64,000 bases of DNA from Proteromonas lacertae (lineage: Eukaryota > Sar > Bigyra > Opalinata > Proteromonadidae), in contig NGBS01000874.1 of the NCBI GenBank assembly GCA_002245135.1, positions 62,001 through 126,000 on the forward strand, given 5' to 3'. Below, piece by piece: positions 60,908-64,000 of this stretch. A program made the position numbers and the translations under genes. The notes beneath the pieces are model-generated. The model saw nothing but the letters and a program-made list of their open reading frames with translations, was not told where the DNA came from and did not search any database. Within the stretch, counting starts at the first letter, position 1; each line of letters opens with the position of its first letter.

Positions 60908-61998
60908 ATGAAGCTTACAGTTATGTTTGATGTTACTAATGTGGTTGATATTGAAGTACCGGAAGATTGCACTTTACCACAACTAAACAGTGCAGTTAAA
61001 AGAGCTGTATAATTTACTTCTATTAAGTCTAGAGAGGTATTGATCAACCTGTTATTATTAAGAAAAATAACAAAGTAATATGTTATCACAGAGTATGATA
61101 TTTTTATATTTATAATGTAAAAGATACGTGATTTTGGTGTAAAAGACAAAGATTTACTTACTGCAACTGTTTTTTGTCCTAAAGATATTAATGAAGTGCT
61201 AGTATACCACTTTATATTACTCTTGTTAGAATGAAGGATTATCATCTGAAGAAATATTGAATCTAATGTTGAGTAGAGCAGATCTTATGAGACAAGCAGA
61301 ACTTGTACTACCCGATTTACATAAAACCATCTTAGAAAAAGATAAAGACAAACTACAAAAGTATATTTTTCATTTGTTATTTTAATATAATAGATATTTA
61401 ACTCAATTCTATGCTAGGAATAGTATTGACAGTCTTAAGAAACGTCAAGAATATATAGAACTAGCTGAACGTGCAGAAAGAGATCCATACGATGTAGAAG
61501 CCCAACAAAAAATAGCTGAAATAATCAGACAAAATAATATCTCAAAGAATCTAATGAGTGGTTTAATCGATAATCCAGAGTCCTTTGAGAAAACTGAGAT
61601 GTTATGGGTTGATGTTGAAATAAATAAAGTACTAATACGTGCCCTAGTCGATACAGGAGCTCAAATGTCAATTATGATTGAATCTGCTAGTAATAGATGT
61701 AATTTAGGTCATTTAATTGATACGAGAATGAAAGGTACCGCTTTAGGAGTTGGAACACGAAAGATAGTAGGGAAAGTTCCACAAAACAGATATTAGATTT
61801 GGAAGTAGTGTCTATTCTTCTTCATTTACTATTCTTGAAGATAGTAAAGGACCTGAAATGACTGAATTCATCATTGGATTGGATATACTTAAGAAATTAA
61901 AGTGTTGTGTTGATCTTAAGAATAATAAGTTGATATTTGGTGATGGAAATGAAGTAGGATTTGTTCATAATGATGTACAACCTCCACCACCAGCATAA
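60908..61998 (+). CDS. DDI1: DDI1-type ubiquitin shuttle with aspartyl protease domain
   Basis: Five exons. An N-terminal ubiquitin-like domain (MKLTVMFDVTNVVDIEVPED) and the helical HDD with QQKIAEIIRQNNIS and DNPESFEKTEML lead to the dimeric protease domain: ALVDTGAQMSIM (catalytic Asp in D-T-G-A), CNLGHLID, ALGVGTRKIVG, then SFTILED and FIIGLDIL. The domain is cellular, not retroviral. No C-terminal UBA is present; the protein ends QPPPPA. The frame changes at 61794-61796 (+1). The +1 frame gives KFHKTDIRFG, closer to the family RVHLAQIxIG, so the extra base probably lies in GGGAAA just upstream. DDI1 cleaves highly ubiquitinated proteins such as proteasome regulators. Confidence 0.85.
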
Positions 61999-62084
61999 CA
62001 ACTAATATTTATCCATTTGTATTTCTTAAAATCTGTTTGTGTTATTGGTGAATTATAGTGTAATTATTTCGTAATTTTCGCTCT

Positions 62085-62122
62085 CATGAGCGTATTGCAT
62101 AATAAATTGGCTGTCGCTCATG
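62085..62122. repeat. 8-base inverted repeat (hairpin) downstream of DDI1
   Basis: CATGAGCG (62085-62092) and CGCTCATG (62115-62122) form a perfect GC-richer stem around a 22-base loop, 87 bases after the DDI1 stop, in an otherwise AT-only gap. It may act in the 3' end of the DDI1 transcript or be a small conserved DNA site. There is no evidence of a role beyond symmetry. Confidence 0.35.
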
Positions 62123-62239
62123 TATTTAGATGCAACATCATTACTTATTCATAATATCATATTAATCTCAAAATTGAAAAGTTTGAAAACACAAATCATC
62201 AAGCCAAAATTACATTTTTTCTATTCGAAGAAAACACAC

Positions 62240-64000
62240 ATGTTTTTAATATTCCTTTTATGTATGAAAAAATATATTATATTGTAGTATTATGCTTTTC
62301 TCAAGTAAGCTGTTTAACATGTAATTATGGTGTAACGACAGTTCAAGTGGGATTTTCGCAACCGTTCTTTTTATTACCACCAAAGTGTGATGATGTTCCA
62401 TCATATTTTACCATCTCAAGTAAATGCCCTGATGGAATTAGTTTTAACACTACGCATGGAGGATTTAATGGTGTGACTTCTGCTACAGGCAGTTATATCA
62501 TTAATATAGAAGCACATTATAAAGATGTTTCTACGCCAATTATTTTGACTTTTAATGTTGGTACATTTGAAGATAATACAGGAGATATTACAGTGTTATG
62601 GTCAGAAAGTGCAAGTTCAACAGAATTAGATCCAGAATACTTCAATAAATTATATGCTGGTGAAGTAACCTATTATACAAATAACATGAAGGAATTATAT
62701 TACTATTGCTTTCCTGAAGATGCCTGTGCTGCTTCACTTGATTTGAGTGTATTAAATATGATAAATTATTGGTATTTCTCCTTCAAAGTCGAAGAAGAGG
62801 AGGTATGGAATTTTATATTAGATATAGATGACAATTGTGAAGTATATTTTGATAGTTTTAATGATAATCCTTGGTCAGTCAAACAAAGTGATTATTCTAC
62901 TAAATCTAAACAATTTGAAGCTGGTTATCATTGGATTGCAATAAAAGGAGTTAATTTTATTAAGCAAGGGCATATGTTCTTGAAGTATAAAACACCAAGA
63001 ATGTCTTCATATGAATATATTTCAACAATTGCTAAATCTACACCACCAGTGAATCAATATCTTAATTATAGAACTTCTGATTTAATATTAGTAAAGAATC
63101 AAATGCAGACTTTAACACCTGTTTATACTGGTTATATTACTTGGTCAACTGATAATCCATTACCTAATGGAATGACTATTAAAGCAAATGGACAAATTAA
63201 TGGTATTCCAACACAAGTTACTGAAAAGAAATTATATACAATAATTGGTAATACATTTGGTGTAAGGACTGAATATAAACTATACATTGAAGTAATTGAT
63301 AATGTTAAATCAAATATGATAAGTGGATTAGATGGTTTATATTATGCTTCAGCTGAAAGAGAATGTGATTCGAGGGATATAGATAGATTTGTTGATGATT
63401 TGAAATTCCGTAGAATTGATAAGGAAATTAATCATGTAAATGAAGAAACAAGTCAATGGAAAGGATTATCAGGTACTTTTGTATCATCCTATACTGTTGA
63501 TTGGACTGGTTTATTAGAAATACCAAAAAGTGGAACTTATATGTTTTATATCACATCAAATGGTGGAGTTAGATTAGAAATAGAAAATACAGTTGTTGTT
63601 CAATCATTAACATGTGTTAAAAACACAAACCAAGGTTCGATCAAATTAGAAAATGGTTTAGTGAATATTAAATTATACTATTGGAAACCAGCTAATGATG
63701 CTACTAAACAGTTAATATTAGAATGGAGTTCTTTTGATATGGGTAGAACTCAAATACCTGATTCTGCATTTGTTCATATACCAAGATATCCGATTAGTTA
63801 TGAATATGAGACATCTACATATATAAAAGGTCAAGAAATTCCTAAGAATTGTCCATTATTCAATAGAATTAATGAAAATGATTATACAAATTATAAGATC
63901 TATCCAAATCTGCCAAGTGGTTTGATATTTAATGAAACTGATCATTGTATTAGTGGAATTATTAATGATGAAAAAGCATCAGTAAAGAATGTGTTTTATT
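62240..64000 (+). CDS. large secreted or surface protein with PA14 domain, 5' part
   Basis: The gene runs off the window; about 578 residues are seen. Intron 1 (62262-62287) sits inside the signal peptide (MFLIFLLLLCFSQVSC). A beta-sandwich region follows, then a He_PIG/Ig-like module (LPNGMTIKANGQINGIPTQ, YTIIGNTFGVRTEYKLYIEV), then a PA14-type domain (MISGLDGLYYASAERECDSR, WTGLLEIPKSGTYMFYITSN, GLVNIKLYYWKPANDA). A second He_PIG module starts at the end (LPSGLIFN, CISGIIND). Such proteins are adhesins or carbohydrate-binding surface proteins. CAAGCC lies 25 bases before the start. No break was seen in the part shown. Confidence 0.8.

Noticed and set aside
61590-61930. Retroviral-type aspartyl protease (ALVDTGAQ) as a sign of a retroelement
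   Set aside because: It sits between a ubiquitin-like domain, an HDD-type helical region and a DDI1-type end in an intron-bearing gene; this is the cellular DDI1 protease. No LTR, reverse transcriptase or integrase is near.
1-64000. Ciliate code with reassigned stops
   Set aside because: Well-conserved genes (ALG14, TGS1, SEC62, VPS26C, TOM70) end at TAA or TGA at the expected lengths, and no conserved position needs a stop codon read as an amino acid.
1-64000. tRNA, rRNA or CRISPR
   Set aside because: I scanned the gaps for the GTTCRA arm, GC-rich cloverleaf-size islands and regularly spaced repeats and saw none. A covariance search would settle it.

Overview
The window is nuclear DNA from an AT-rich, gene-dense, unicellular-type eukaryote that I cannot name. 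The standard genetic code fits. Intergenic gaps are short, mostly 50-250 bases. About 90 introns can be inferred; most are only 22-60 bases, and nearly all run from GTAT to TAG. CCDC40 (a ruler of motile cilia) and a NEK kinase point to a flagellate. TOM70, a mitochondrial ribosomal protein like MRPL25/mL59 and mitochondrial EF-G2 (GFM2 type) show a mitochondrion that translates. An RHL1-type topoisomerase VI subunit, a Commander subunit (VPS26C), an LSM11-like Sm protein and class C GPCR machinery show a broad ancestral eukaryotic gene set.

Layout. 1-2060 is gene-poor and holds two remnants: an unknown 3' gene part with a nuclear-localisation and SUMO-interaction-like tail, and a protein-kinase N-lobe fragment. 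2063-13812 is one giant class C GPCR gene, spliced here from six exons: about nine tandem ligand-binding modules of about 390 residues each, followed by seven transmembrane helices. 13946-22366 holds RCHY1-like, VTI1, RHL1-like, mL59-like, FYVE, ALG14 and HAD genes and two orphans. 22556-32424 holds CCDC40, a sirtuin with a myristoylation signal, an acidic FSFS-repeat protein, a MYST acetyltransferase and SEC62. 32550-37572 holds an ANKRD13-like gene, a pseudokinase, a leucine-rich-type gene and a Pro/Arg-rich, possibly axonemal protein.

37688-48187 holds TGS1, a second methyltransferase, TOM70, a small gene behind a perfect E2F-type site, EF-G2, VPS26C, a small coiled-coil gene and a secreted EGF protein. 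48517-54999 is a tandem array of five paralogues that combine an SSVKNLL-type motif, an IQ motif and a C-terminal C2H2 finger; I recognise no named family. 55193-64000 holds LSM11-like, NEK, a VAMP7-type SNARE with Asn in place of the zero-layer Arg, an atypical farnesylated Ras-like GTPase, DDI1 and the start of a large PA14 surface protein.

The two most unusual items are the nine-module GPCR and the five-gene IQ/C2H2 array. In five places a host reading frame continues in the +1 frame at a stop codon; assembly indels are the simplest explanation, but this should be checked. No tRNA, rRNA, CRISPR array, retroelement or other mobile element was recognised.
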